Positions 26,417-34,769 of a DNA stretch of 64,000 bases are shown in pieces (the stretch's first letter is position 1; the number at the start of each line of letters is the position of its first letter). The stretch covers positions 682,001 through 746,000 of the forward strand of contig NZ_JAUTWQ010000001.1 of the NCBI RefSeq assembly GCF_046719735.1. Reading direction: 5' to 3'. Under the pieces are notes generated by a model. It was not told the origin of the DNA and searched no databases. It saw nothing but the letters and a program-made list of their open reading frames with translations. The DNA comes from Halobacillus_B rhizosphaerae. GTDB lineage: Bacteria; Bacillota; Bacilli; Bacillales; Halobacillaceae. A program made the translations under genes and the position numbers.

Positions 26417-27691
26417 TTATTGTTCTTCGTCAGCATCGTTATATGGATCATCGTGATGGATAAATTCATGCTCCTGATAAGCAGCCACCATCCCGTGATA
26501 ACTGACGTCCAAGCCGATTTCTTCTTCGTCTTCTGTAGACCTGACAGGAACAATGAGCTGGATTAGTTTCAAACCAAGCCAGGTTAACACAAAGCCCCAG
26601 GCACATAAAACAAGTAATCCGAGTAGCTGCACACCAATTAAATGCCACCCGCCATTATGGAATAACCCGCCATCTGTGGCAAACAAACCGACTGCGATAG
26701 ACCCCCAGACTCCTGATACGGCATGGACTGGAAAAGCTCCTACTGGATCGTCAATTCCTTTCGCTTCGAGCCAATCGGTAACAAACAACATAAGCAAGCC
26801 AGCGATGGCACCAATGAGAATGGCATAGCCATCACTGACAAAGGCACAGCCAGCTGTAATACCTACAAGCCCGGCTAAGGACCCATTGATTACCGAGGGG
26901 GCATCTGAACGTTTATAACGAAACAACGTGTAGAGCATGGTGGCCGCTCCGCCAGAGGCAGCAGATAACATGGTGACGACGGCAATATGACCAATTCTTA
27001 CATCCGTTGCACTTAAGGTACTCCCGGCATTAAACCCGAACCAGCCGAACCACAATAAGAAGGCCCCTACAGAAGCAAGCGGCAAATTACTAGGTAAAGC
27101 AATCTTGCTCAAACCTTCAGGAAGAAATTTACCTTTACGAGGTCCAATGAAGATAGCGGCAGCAAGGGCAGCAAAACCGCCTAAAGCATGAATGACAGCT
27201 GATCCGGCAAAGTCCATGAACCCTAATTGGCCAAGCCAGCCGCCTCCCCAAACCCAATGACCGGCAATTGGATAGATTAGAGCAGTCATTAAAATAGCAT
27301 AGAGTATGTAGGCACGAAAGTTGATTCGTTCAGCAACAGCTCCGGAGACTATAGAGATCACAGCAATGACGAATGCTGCCTGGAATAGCCAATACGTGTC
27401 AAGGGAGATCGAGAATTGTAAATGAGATAGATCCCCTGACATCATAAACCCATTCGTTCCTATGAAGCTCCCGATATCCTTGCCATACATCAACCCAAAT
27501 CCAATCACATAGTAACAAAGGGTGCCGATGGTAATATCTGCGAAGATTTTCATGATGATATTCACATTATTCTTATGTCTGACAAAGCCCGCTTCTAGTA
27601 AAGCAAAACCGCCTTCCATGAGAAGAATCATCGCGGCCGTTAATACTACCCAGATGGTATCAAGTCCCGAGTGAAGCTCCTGTATGGTCAT
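26417..27691 (-). CDS. amt: Ammonium transporter
   Basis: A 424-residue Amt/Mep/Rh channel with eleven predicted helices. GGFALLEAGFVRHKN, DFAGSAVIHALGGFAAL, WFGWFGFNAGS and GAFPVHAVSGVWG are the family blocks, including the twin-histidine pore residues. The cytosolic tail keeps the GLDVSYHG motif that couples subunits and GlnK in AmtB, then extends into an acidic end (HHDDPYNDADEEQ). No glnK lies nearby. Instead the gene overlaps by four bases the end of an upstream coiled-coil gene, so the two are an operon. Confidence 0.93.
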   Translation of the reverse strand: MTIQELHSGLDTIWVVLTAAMILLMEGGFALLEAGFVRHKNNVNIIMKIFADITIGTLCYYVIGFGLMYGKDIGSFIGTNGFMMSGDLSHLQFSISLDTYWLFQAAFVIAVISIVSGAVAERINFRAYILYAILMTALIYPIAGHWVWGGGWLGQLGFMDFAGSAVIHALGGFAALAAAIFIGPRKGKFLPEGLSKIALPSNLPLASVGAFLLWFGWFGFNAGSTLSATDVRIGHIAVVTMLSAASGGAATMLYTLFRYKRSDAPSVINGSLAGLVGITAGCAFVSDGYAILIGAIAGLLMLFVTDWLEAKGIDDPVGAFPVHAVSGVWGSIAVGLFATDGGLFHNGGWHLIGVQLLGLLVLCAWGFVLTWLGLKLIQLIVPVRSTEDEEEIGLDVSYHGMVAAYQEHEFIHHDDPYNDADEEQ

Positions 27692-28101
27692 GAGTCTGCG
27701 TCCTCCATTTCTCTTAGAATCTTTAATTCCTCAAATATCGAGTTGGATAGTACGATTTCCTGATCCGATTGATGCTCATTATAATCATCAATCGCTTGTT
27801 CTACCTCGGTGATCCGCTGTGAAATTTTATCAATTAATTTCAATCTTTCTTTTACATGGACCATATATTCAACGGCCTGATGATGAGAAGGGCTTTTGCT
27901 GGCAAAGAACTTACGAACAGGGGACAGAGAGCGGTAAAAGGCTTCTTCTGCTCGTTTCTTGTCTTCGTATTTACTTATCTTGTTGCGAATCAGCTCAATT
28001 TCCTTTTCTTTTTCGTTGATCACTCGATTTAAAGAAGTTATATAATCTTCCGATGTATACTCGAGAGTGTTCTTTTGATTAAAATCATCCCGTACGATCA
28101 T
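27688..28101 (-). CDS. Coiled-coil protein cotranscribed with amt
   Basis: A 137-residue soluble protein that I cannot assign to a family. Two long charged helical stretches (about residues 18-50 and 80-130, with heptad-like spacing of Leu/Ile) predict a coiled coil; the middle has LSPVRKFFASKSPSHHQ, a basic segment. The stop overlaps the amt start by four bases, which suggests coupled translation and a stoichiometric role with the transporter. A regulator or adaptor of the Amt C-tail would fit, but this is inference. AGGAG lies upstream of the ATG. Confidence 0.65.
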   Translation of the reverse strand: MIVRDDFNQKNTLEYTSEDYITSLNRVINEKEKEIELIRNKISKYEDKKRAEEAFYRSLSPVRKFFASKSPSHHQAVEYMVHVKERLKLIDKISQRITEVEQAIDDYNEHQSDQEIVLSNSIFEELKILREMEDADS

Positions 28102-28761
28102 AGTAATCTCCTCACGATTTATGTTAGGTTTTGTTACATTATATGTGTGAATATTTAGTCAGTCAATGAATCTACTTCATAAAATGAAGATGAGAATCGA
28201 ACAGTTATTGACCATAAGAGAAATAAGAAGCGGCATAAACGTATTTTATAGAGTATGAAAACAAAGGAAATATTTAAAACTTTCAATCTATTCCCTATAC
28301 CCTTTTTTGCTATGAATTGAATACTTTAGAAAGAAATTAAGGGGGGATATCCCTGTTGAATGAAGTTAAATTGCAATCAAAAAAAACGAGTTCAAACCCC
28401 ATACCAGCTATAGAGTATAGGTAAAGTAACACTTCCTTCTATATAACCTATTAAATTGAAGAATTCTAGCAGGATCTCCATAATGATACAAAATGATCTT
28501 TTATCAAAAATTTAGCTTAAGAATCAGTAGTGTAATTTTTAAAATGATGAAAAGGTGATGATTACAATAAAGGGAGAGTAGTACGGTGAAAAAACCTATG
28601 ATTTATTCATCACTGAAAATGCGGTTAATAAACGATCCGTACGTTAGCTTATAGAATAAAAGGGACAATGTCCTCGGACAAAGCCGGGAACCTGGGCAAG
28701 TTACTAAAGTAGTTTATAGCAGGAGAACTTAGAGGATAGAAGCAGAGAAGGGTGTAAATGA

Positions 28762-28923
28762 ATGAACGAGACGAAAACCAAATCTGAGATAAAAAAAGGA
28801 GTGTATTCTTACAACGTTCCATCTATAAATGAAAGAACGGAAGCGTACACCATAAACAGAATTAATTTCCACTTAATACTTAGTAGCAACTCCGAACACA
28901 AATTAAAAACAAAACATCAATAA
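28762..28923 (+). CDS. Possible small protein, 53 residues
   Basis: ATG at 28762 is preceded by AGAAGGGTGT about nine bases upstream and opens a 53-codon frame ending TAA. The product (start MNETKTKSEIKKGVYSY) is polar and basic with no known motif. It may be a remnant or a chance frame. Confidence 0.25.
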   Translation: MNETKTKSEIKKGVYSYNVPSINERTEAYTINRINFHLILSSNSEHKLKTKHQ

Positions 28924-28937
28924 CATAGAAATAATAG

Positions 28938-28965
28938 GAAGAAAGAAAGAAAGAAAGAAAGAAAG
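28938..28965. repeat. GAAA tetranucleotide microsatellite
   Basis: About six and a half tandem GAAA units inside the gene-poor region. No gene start is close enough for obvious phase-variable control. Confidence 0.85.
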
Positions 28966-29077
28966 GAAGGGAAGAAAAACTAATCCCTTATCGTACCTAG
29001 ATAGAATTTCTTAAGATTCCTTCTCTAAAAACAGCAGCACTTATTATCCTACCATTAGGTTCCATCATTTAAAAAGA

Positions 29078-29123
29078 AAAAGAAGACGTTAGGACCCTAA
29101 TTAAAAAGGAAACGTCTTCTTTT
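29078..29123 (-). terminator. Terminator of the acyl-CoA dehydrogenase operon
   Basis: 13-bp perfect arms AAAAGAAGACGTT / AACGTCTTCTTTT with a 20-base loop, 12 bases beyond the stop codon at 29135. On the minus strand it ends in a U-rich arm. Confidence 0.8.
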
Positions 29124-29134
29124 CTTATAAAAAA

Positions 29135-30328
29135 TTAGTTTGTTGAATTCCATGCGGGAAGCTTTTGACTCAATGGTTTATCTGTTCGATAGCCTAATAC
29201 ATATTCCGCCTGCATAATCGTATGAATTTCTCTCGTGCCTTCATAAATGACGGGTGCTTTAGAATTCCTTAAGTATCTTTCTACAGGATACTCATTAGAA
29301 TATCCATACGCACCATGGATCTGAACTGCATCATCGGCGGCTTGATTAGCGAAGTCGCAAGCTTGCCATTTGGCTAAAGAAGTCTCTCTAGTATTCCGCA
29401 GCCCTTTATTTTTTAGTTCTCCAGCACGATAAACGAGCAAGCGGCTCATTTGCAGTCCTGCTTCCATTTTAGCTACCATCTGCTGAACAAGCTGATGTCT
29501 GCCGATCTCTTTGCCAAACGTTTCTCTGTCATGACAGTACTGAACACTTGCTTCCAAACAAGCCATGATTTGTCCGCAGGCTCCAGCTGCAACGGTGAAG
29601 CGCCCGTTGTCTAAGGCAGACATAGCAATTTTAAAGCCGTCACCTTCCTGGCCAACTAAATTTTCTTTGGGAACTTTCACCTGATCGAAAAATAGTTCAC
29701 CCGTATTTCCGGCACGAATACCGAGTTTTCCTTTCGTAGCTTTTGAAGAGAATCCTTCCATTGTTCTTTCTACTATAAATGCAGAAATGCCTTGATGTTT
29801 TTTACTCTTATCCGTATAGGCAAATACTAGAAAATGATCGGCCGTATCACATAGTGAAATCCACGTTTTCTGCCCGTTCAGGAAATAAGAGTCTCCTTTA
29901 AGGACAGCTGTCGTCTGCAACGCCGCGACATCGGAACCTGCGCCCGGTTCAGTTAAACCGAAAGCCCCAACTTTTTCACCTTTTGCCTGCGGAGTTAGAT
30001 ACTTGCGCTTCTGCTGTTCATTTGCCCATTGGAGCAGAGCCATACTATTTAGTCCGGTATGAACAGAAACTGCTGTCCGAAAGGCAGTATCTCCTCGCTC
30101 TAATTCTTCACATACAATGGCAAGGGAATTGTAATCCATTCCACTGCCGCCATATTCTGTGGGAATGCAAACTCCCATAAGTCCCAACGCTGAAAGTTTT
30201 TTTAGAGTATTGGTGTCAAAATGTCCTTGAGCATCCCATTCTCCAATAAAAGGCATGATTTCCTTATCGACAAAACTCCTGACTGTTTTACGAAGCATGA
30301 CTTGCTCTTCACTGAAATCAAAATTCAT
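29135..30328 (-). CDS. Acyl-CoA dehydrogenase, probably glutaryl-CoA dehydrogenase
   Basis: A 397-residue FAD flavoenzyme of the acyl-CoA dehydrogenase family. FGLTEPGAGSD and the KTWIS segment bind FAD, and VIYEGTREIH places the catalytic Glu at residue 363. The segment RGDTAFRTAVSVHTGL carries an arginine (Arg84) where glutaryl-CoA dehydrogenases have the residue that binds the substrate's far carboxylate (GYRSAMSVQSSL in the human enzyme); ordinary chain-length enzymes lack it. Its operon partner is a CoA transferase and it lies beside lysine 6-dehydrogenase, so oxidation and decarboxylation of glutaryl-CoA to crotonyl-CoA is the likely reaction. It sits 12 bases after the CoA transferase gene. 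Confidence 0.82.
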   Translation of the reverse strand: MNFDFSEEQVMLRKTVRSFVDKEIMPFIGEWDAQGHFDTNTLKKLSALGLMGVCIPTEYGGSGMDYNSLAIVCEELERGDTAFRTAVSVHTGLNSMALLQWANEQQKRKYLTPQAKGEKVGAFGLTEPGAGSDVAALQTTAVLKGDSYFLNGQKTWISLCDTADHFLVFAYTDKSKKHQGISAFIVERTMEGFSSKATKGKLGIRAGNTGELFFDQVKVPKENLVGQEGDGFKIAMSALDNGRFTVAAGACGQIMACLEASVQYCHDRETFGKEIGRHQLVQQMVAKMEAGLQMSRLLVYRAGELKNKGLRNTRETSLAKWQACDFANQAADDAVQIHGAYGYSNEYPVERYLRNSKAPVIYEGTREIHTIMQAEYVLGYRTDKPLSQKLPAWNSTN

Positions 30329-30339
30329 CGAACCACTCC

Positions 30340-31536
30340 TTAAATCGTGTTTGTATTTCTCATGTCTTCAATTTCCTCACTTTGATAACCAAGGGACTGC
30401 AGCAATTCATCTGTATGTTCACCAGGCTCCGGCGGATGACGTTCAAACTCTACTGCAGTTCTCGACAGTTTTAGAGGACTGCCGATTAACTTGACCTCTC
30501 CAGCGCGGGGGTGGGGAAGACTTACGAACATATCCCTTGCCTTAAGTTGTTGATCTTCATCTAGATCTTTCAATGACTGGATAGGGCCGAAAGGGATACC
30601 TGCTTGACCACATTTTTCCTCCCAGTAATCAGTTCGCTGTCTTATAAAATAATCCTGCAGAATCCGGGTGAGCTCCTTGCGGTTTGCAACGCGGTCAGCA
30701 TTCGTCCTAAACCGGGCATCTTCCGCTAATTCTTTATTGTTAATCATCTGGCAAAGCGATGAAAATTGCTTATCGTTTCCTACGGCAATTACCATCTCTC
30801 CATTTTCAGATTGAAAGGTTTGATAAGGGACGATATTAGCATGATGGTTACCTAGTCGTTCGGGAGTTTGTCCAGTCATTAAGTAATTACTTCCAATATT
30901 GACTAGACTGCTCACCGCAGCATCATACAATGATAAATCAATCTTCTGTCCAAGACCTGACTGATCTCTTTCAATCAGAGCCGCTTGAATTCCAATGCAG
31001 GCATACAGCCCTGTCAAAATATCAGTTATGGCAATCCCCATTTTCTGCGGACCTGAGTTTTCATTTCCTGTAATACTCATCAGCCCGCTCATCGCCTGAA
31101 TAATAAAATCATAACCTGGAAGATGCCTGTAAGGGCCAGTTTCTCCAAAACCTGTAATCGAGCAGTATACAAGTGCTGGATTAATTGCTTTTAAAACATC
31201 ATAATCCAGCCCAAGGCGTTCCATCGTGCCTGATTTAAAATTATGAATCATCACATCACTCTGTACGATTAATTTCTTAACAATCTCCTTGCCTTTCTTC
31301 GTTTTTAAATCTACCGTTATACTCTTTTTATTCCGATTTGCACATAAGTAATAGGCGCTTACACCTTTTTGGAATGGGGGCCCCCAATTTCTCGTATCAT
31401 CACTCCCGCCCGGTGCTTCCACTTTGATCACTTCAGCACCGAGGTCTCCAAGAATCATCGTACAATAGGGTCCGGCTAGCACTCTGGTAAAATCCAGAAC
31501 TTGAATACCTTTTAATGCAGCAGCCAGCAGAATCAC
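30340..31536 (-). CDS. CaiB/Frc-type class III CoA transferase (glutarate CoA-transferase candidate)
   Basis: A 398-residue class III CoA transferase. LDFTRVLAGPYCTMILGDLGAEVIKVE at the N-terminus and ITGFGETGPYRHLPGYDFIIQAMSG carry the family signature; the Asp near residue 143 corresponds to the nucleophile Asp169 of formyl-CoA transferase. RNKKSITVDLK and a C-terminal PHPRAGEV-like segment complete the fold. Given its neighbours, transfer of CoA from succinyl-CoA to glutarate (as in SUGCT) is the inferred job. The start is uncertain: AAAGGA is too close to the GTG at 31536, so initiation a few codons downstream is possible. Confidence 0.82.
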   Translation of the reverse strand: MILLAAALKGIQVLDFTRVLAGPYCTMILGDLGAEVIKVEAPGGSDDTRNWGPPFQKGVSAYYLCANRNKKSITVDLKTKKGKEIVKKLIVQSDVMIHNFKSGTMERLGLDYDVLKAINPALVYCSITGFGETGPYRHLPGYDFIIQAMSGLMSITGNENSGPQKMGIAITDILTGLYACIGIQAALIERDQSGLGQKIDLSLYDAAVSSLVNIGSNYLMTGQTPERLGNHHANIVPYQTFQSENGEMVIAVGNDKQFSSLCQMINNKELAEDARFRTNADRVANRKELTRILQDYFIRQRTDYWEEKCGQAGIPFGPIQSLKDLDEDQQLKARDMFVSLPHPRAGEVKLIGSPLKLSRTAVEFERHPPEPGEHTDELLQSLGYQSEEIEDMRNTNTI

Positions 31537-31889
31537 ATCCTTTCAATATAGGAAAAACCAGCAGAACCCATACTTAGTATGAATACAACTGGCTATGGAT
31601 TGCCTCATCTATTGGGGGTTTTAGATAGAACTTCCTATCAAGTACCTGCATTCCATCCTATTCTTCCGTTACCGAAAATATTATAACTCTTTAAAAATGG
31701 GGGAGATGCAGAAATCTATTATCATGAAACGAATAGTTAAGTAATAGGATAGACCAATGGGCAATCACTGAGAACACGTCCTACTAGATAGCGCGGTTAA
31801 TAGACAGATATTTTGAAGTAACACACATCCGCACATCTAGTTTGGACGAGGAGTTTTCAAATATCATTTCATCCAGGGAGGTTGAATCC
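31537..31889. other. Divergent control region of the lysine-catabolism cluster
   Basis: No gene. It must hold the promoters of both arms (CoA transferase leftward, aminotransferase rightward). A TGGC...TTGC pair near 31590-31603 resembles a sigma-54 promoter, but the spacing is one base short. No regulator gene is adjacent. Confidence 0.5.
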
Positions 31890-33074
31890 ATGTCCTATGC
31901 ATCTAAACAAGTGAAAAGCTTACCTCCTTATCTATTCTCTGTTTTTCACGAAAAGAAAAGAAAGCTGCAGAAACAAGGAATAGACGTCATAGATTTAGGA
32001 ATTGGAGCCCCTGACTTGCCGACCCCGGATTTTATTATCGATCGATTAATAGAGGAGGCACGCAAGCCGGAGAATCATAAATATTCTCCATATGGAGGCA
32101 GTCAGGAATTTAAACAAGCGGTAGCAACATTTTATAAAAATCATTACGGTGTGACCCTTGACCCAACTCATGAAGTTCTTACACTTATTGGATCAAAAGA
32201 AGGAATTGCTCACCTTATTCAGGCAGTCATCAATCCAGGGGAGGGTGTTCTGATTCCCGATCCTGGTTATCCTGTTTATCAATCGGCGGTTCACCTCGCT
32301 CACGGAGAATCTGTACCCTATCCTTTAGATGAAATTAATGGATATGTTCCAGATTTCAGCAAGGTACCTACTTCCCAATTAAAGAAATCGAAACTTTTGC
32401 TATTAAATTATCCTAGTAATCCAACGGGAGCGACTGTAGAAAGAGAGACATTTACCTCTGCCATTACATTTGCGAAAGAGCATAATTTGTGTGCAGTTCA
32501 TGATGCTGCTTATGATTTAGTAACGTTCAACGGATATCAGTCCCCCAGTATTCTCCAAGCAGAAGGAGCAATGGAGAGGGCCGTTGAATTTGGCTCTTTA
32601 TCTAAAAGCTTTAACATGACAGGGTGGCGAATTGGCTATGTAGTAGGAAACAGAGAGCTGATCCAAGCTCTATCCATCATGAAAAGTAATATAGATACTA
32701 GTCAGTTTTTAGCTATTCAAAAGGCAGGGGCTGCTGCCTTAACCAGTGACTTATCTACAGTAAAGTCTAATAATCTCGTTTACCAGGAGCGCATGGAAAC
32801 GATGGTGGACGCTTTAAAACAAGCAGGGATTAATGCTGGAAAACCCAGAGGTACTTTTTTTCTATGGGCAAAAGTTCCTGATGGGTATTCTTCACAGCAA
32901 TTTGCTGAAAAGATCCTGGAGGCATGCGGGGTGATCATAACACCCGGTACGGCATTTGGAGCAAAAGGAGAAGGTTATTTTCGAATTTCCTTATCCGTTC
33001 CCACAGATCGATTGAATGAAGCTGCCAACCGAATATTGAAAATGAATGCTGTGGAGGAACGCGATCATGAATAA
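31890..33074 (+). CDS. Class I/II PLP aminotransferase (2-aminoadipate aminotransferase candidate)
   Basis: A 394-residue fold-type I aminotransferase of the aspartate/LL-diaminopimelate aminotransferase group. IDLGIGAPDLPTP near the N-terminus, SKEGIAHL, NYPSNPTGA, the PLP lysine in GSLSKSFNMTGWRIGY, and RISLSVPTDRL with the carboxylate-binding arginine are all present. The ATG at 31890 has GGGAGG eight bases upstream. It overlaps the next gene by eight bases. Context suggests 2-aminoadipate to 2-oxoadipate; the sequence alone does not fix the substrate. Confidence 0.85.
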   Translation: MSYASKQVKSLPPYLFSVFHEKKRKLQKQGIDVIDLGIGAPDLPTPDFIIDRLIEEARKPENHKYSPYGGSQEFKQAVATFYKNHYGVTLDPTHEVLTLIGSKEGIAHLIQAVINPGEGVLIPDPGYPVYQSAVHLAHGESVPYPLDEINGYVPDFSKVPTSQLKKSKLLLLNYPSNPTGATVERETFTSAITFAKEHNLCAVHDAAYDLVTFNGYQSPSILQAEGAMERAVEFGSLSKSFNMTGWRIGYVVGNRELIQALSIMKSNIDTSQFLAIQKAGAAALTSDLSTVKSNNLVYQERMETMVDALKQAGINAGKPRGTFFLWAKVPDGYSSQQFAEKILEACGVIITPGTAFGAKGEGYFRISLSVPTDRLNEAANRILKMNAVEERDHE

Positions 33075-34719
33075 GCTGCCGCAGGTGTCATTAACGGGCG
33101 CGCAAGCCATTGTAGAGTGCTTCAAATTAGAATCTATCCCTAAAGTATTTTGTGTACCAGGCGAAAGCTATCTCCCGTTAATGGATGCAATACGCGACGA
33201 ACCTTCAATCGATTTGATATCAGCGAGACATGAGGGTGGTGCATCCTTTATGGCGGAAGGCTTTGCAAAAGCTAGTGGGATACCCGGAATCGTCATGGCT
33301 ACCAGGGGGGTAGGGGGCTCCAACTTAACTATTGGGGTGCATACCGCTTATCAGGATTCTACTCCCATGGTGGTTTTGTTAGGACAAGTCCACAGTGATT
33401 TTAGAGGAAGAGAGGGATTTCAGGAAATTGATTTAGTGCAATATTTCAGTCCAATTTCAAAATGGGCAGCTGAAATCCAGGATCCTGCTAGAGTTCCAGA
33501 ACTTGTTCAAAGAGCTTTTCGTATTGCTAAAACCGGTAGACCAGGACCCGTCGTCCTTTCCCTCCCTGAAGACCTATTAAAGAAAAAAGCTAAAATGACC
33601 TTTGGAAAGCCGGCAGTCCGGCCATCTCCAGCGCCATCATTAAAGGAAATCCATGAAATCCAAAAGCTTCTAAAGACCGCTAATCGACCGATCATTATTG
33701 CGGGTGGAGGCGTTAAAAGTTCAGGGGGCGAAGAGGCATTAATTCAATTCGCTGGCAAATACCAATTGCCAGTTATGTCAGCTTTCCGACGGCACGATAT
33801 TTTCCCAAATAATCATCCACTTTATACGGGACATCTTGGTTTAGGGATGAAAGCAAGCTTATTACAAACAATTCAAGAGGCAGATCTCATTTTGGCAATT
33901 GGCACCAGGCTTTCAGAAGTCACCACTCAAGATTATTCACTTATAAGAAGTAACCAAAGCCTCATTCATATCGATATTGAATATGAAACACTCGGGAAAG
34001 TGTATGCACCAGACATCGGGATCATAGCAGACGCCAGGGAAGCTTTACTTGCTTTAATACAAATGGAATTCACCCCAAGCTGGACAAGCTGGGGCAGGGA
34101 AAAGCGTAAGGCGTATGAAGAATCTGTGCAATCACTCAGGGACAAGCCAACCTTAAATGATCAGGTGATCTCCCTTTTGCAAGAGCATCTGCCACCTGAT
34201 GCCATCATTACCAATGATGCAGGAAACTTTGCCGGATGGCTTCATACTTATTACCAATTTAATGAAACAAACACTTATATTGGTCCAACTTCAGGAGCGA
34301 TGGGTTACGGAATGCCTGCTGCATTAGGCGTGAAATTAGCACACCCTGAACGTACAGTAGTGTCACTGTCGGGAGACGGAGGGTTTATGATGACGATGCA
34401 GGAACTGGAAACTGCCATTCGATATAAAATTCCTGTCATAAGTCTTATTTTCAACAATAGCATGTATGGAACCATCCGCATGCATCAAGAAATTCATTAT
34501 CCTACTAAAACTATAGGTACTGACCTGGGCTATGTACCTTTTGCGAAGATTGCTGCAGAGGTGGGCGCCCATAGCCGTTATGTAGAAAATGCGGAAGAAT
34601 TTGAAATCGCTCTATTAGAAGCATTGCGATGTCTAAAACCTTCTGTCATAGAAATAAAGTGTGACGGTGAACAAATATCCGTGTCAAAAACCATTGAACA
34701 AATTAGAAAGCGTAATTAA
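33067..34719 (+). CDS. ThDP-dependent acetolactate-synthase-like enzyme (2-oxoadipate decarboxylase candidate)
   Basis: A 550-residue thiamine diphosphate enzyme with three domains. The pyrimidine-binding domain has RHEGGASFMAEGFAKASG with catalytic Glu56; the middle domain has the IAGGGVKSSGG segment; the PP domain has SGDGGFMMTMQELET, GDG near residue 436, and FNN about 27 residues later, which binds the metal-diphosphate. It resembles 'acetolactate synthase large subunit-like' proteins, but no ilvN or other ilv gene is present. Lying between a 2-aminoadipate-type aminotransferase and an aldehyde dehydrogenase, decarboxylation of 2-oxoadipate to glutarate semialdehyde is a reasonable inference. 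The ATG at 33067 follows GGAGGAACG. Confidence 0.82.
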   Translation: MNKLPQVSLTGAQAIVECFKLESIPKVFCVPGESYLPLMDAIRDEPSIDLISARHEGGASFMAEGFAKASGIPGIVMATRGVGGSNLTIGVHTAYQDSTPMVVLLGQVHSDFRGREGFQEIDLVQYFSPISKWAAEIQDPARVPELVQRAFRIAKTGRPGPVVLSLPEDLLKKKAKMTFGKPAVRPSPAPSLKEIHEIQKLLKTANRPIIIAGGGVKSSGGEEALIQFAGKYQLPVMSAFRRHDIFPNNHPLYTGHLGLGMKASLLQTIQEADLILAIGTRLSEVTTQDYSLIRSNQSLIHIDIEYETLGKVYAPDIGIIADAREALLALIQMEFTPSWTSWGREKRKAYEESVQSLRDKPTLNDQVISLLQEHLPPDAIITNDAGNFAGWLHTYYQFNETNTYIGPTSGAMGYGMPAALGVKLAHPERTVVSLSGDGGFMMTMQELETAIRYKIPVISLIFNNSMYGTIRMHQEIHYPTKTIGTDLGYVPFAKIAAEVGAHSRYVENAEEFEIALLEALRCLKPSVIEIKCDGEQISVSKTIEQIRKRN

Positions 34720-34769
34720 ATACGCTGCTAAGTATAATTTCGACTTCATACTTTAAGGAGGAATATAAT

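Larger units (their letters stand above)
28102..29077. other. One-kilobase gene-poor region
   Basis: No full gene is supported. There are short frames: 28586-28654 (starts GTG AAA AAA with AGGGAGAG upstream, 22 codons) and 28762-28923. Stops are frequent in all frames, the DNA is AT-rich, and a GAAA microsatellite lies at 28938-28965. It is probably decayed accessory DNA at the border of the lysine-catabolism cluster. Confidence 0.5.

Noticed and set aside
31590..31603. Sigma-54 promoter in the divergent lysine-cluster region
   Set aside because: TGGC...TTGC is present, but GG and GC are nine bases apart instead of ten, and no sigma-54 activator gene is nearby.
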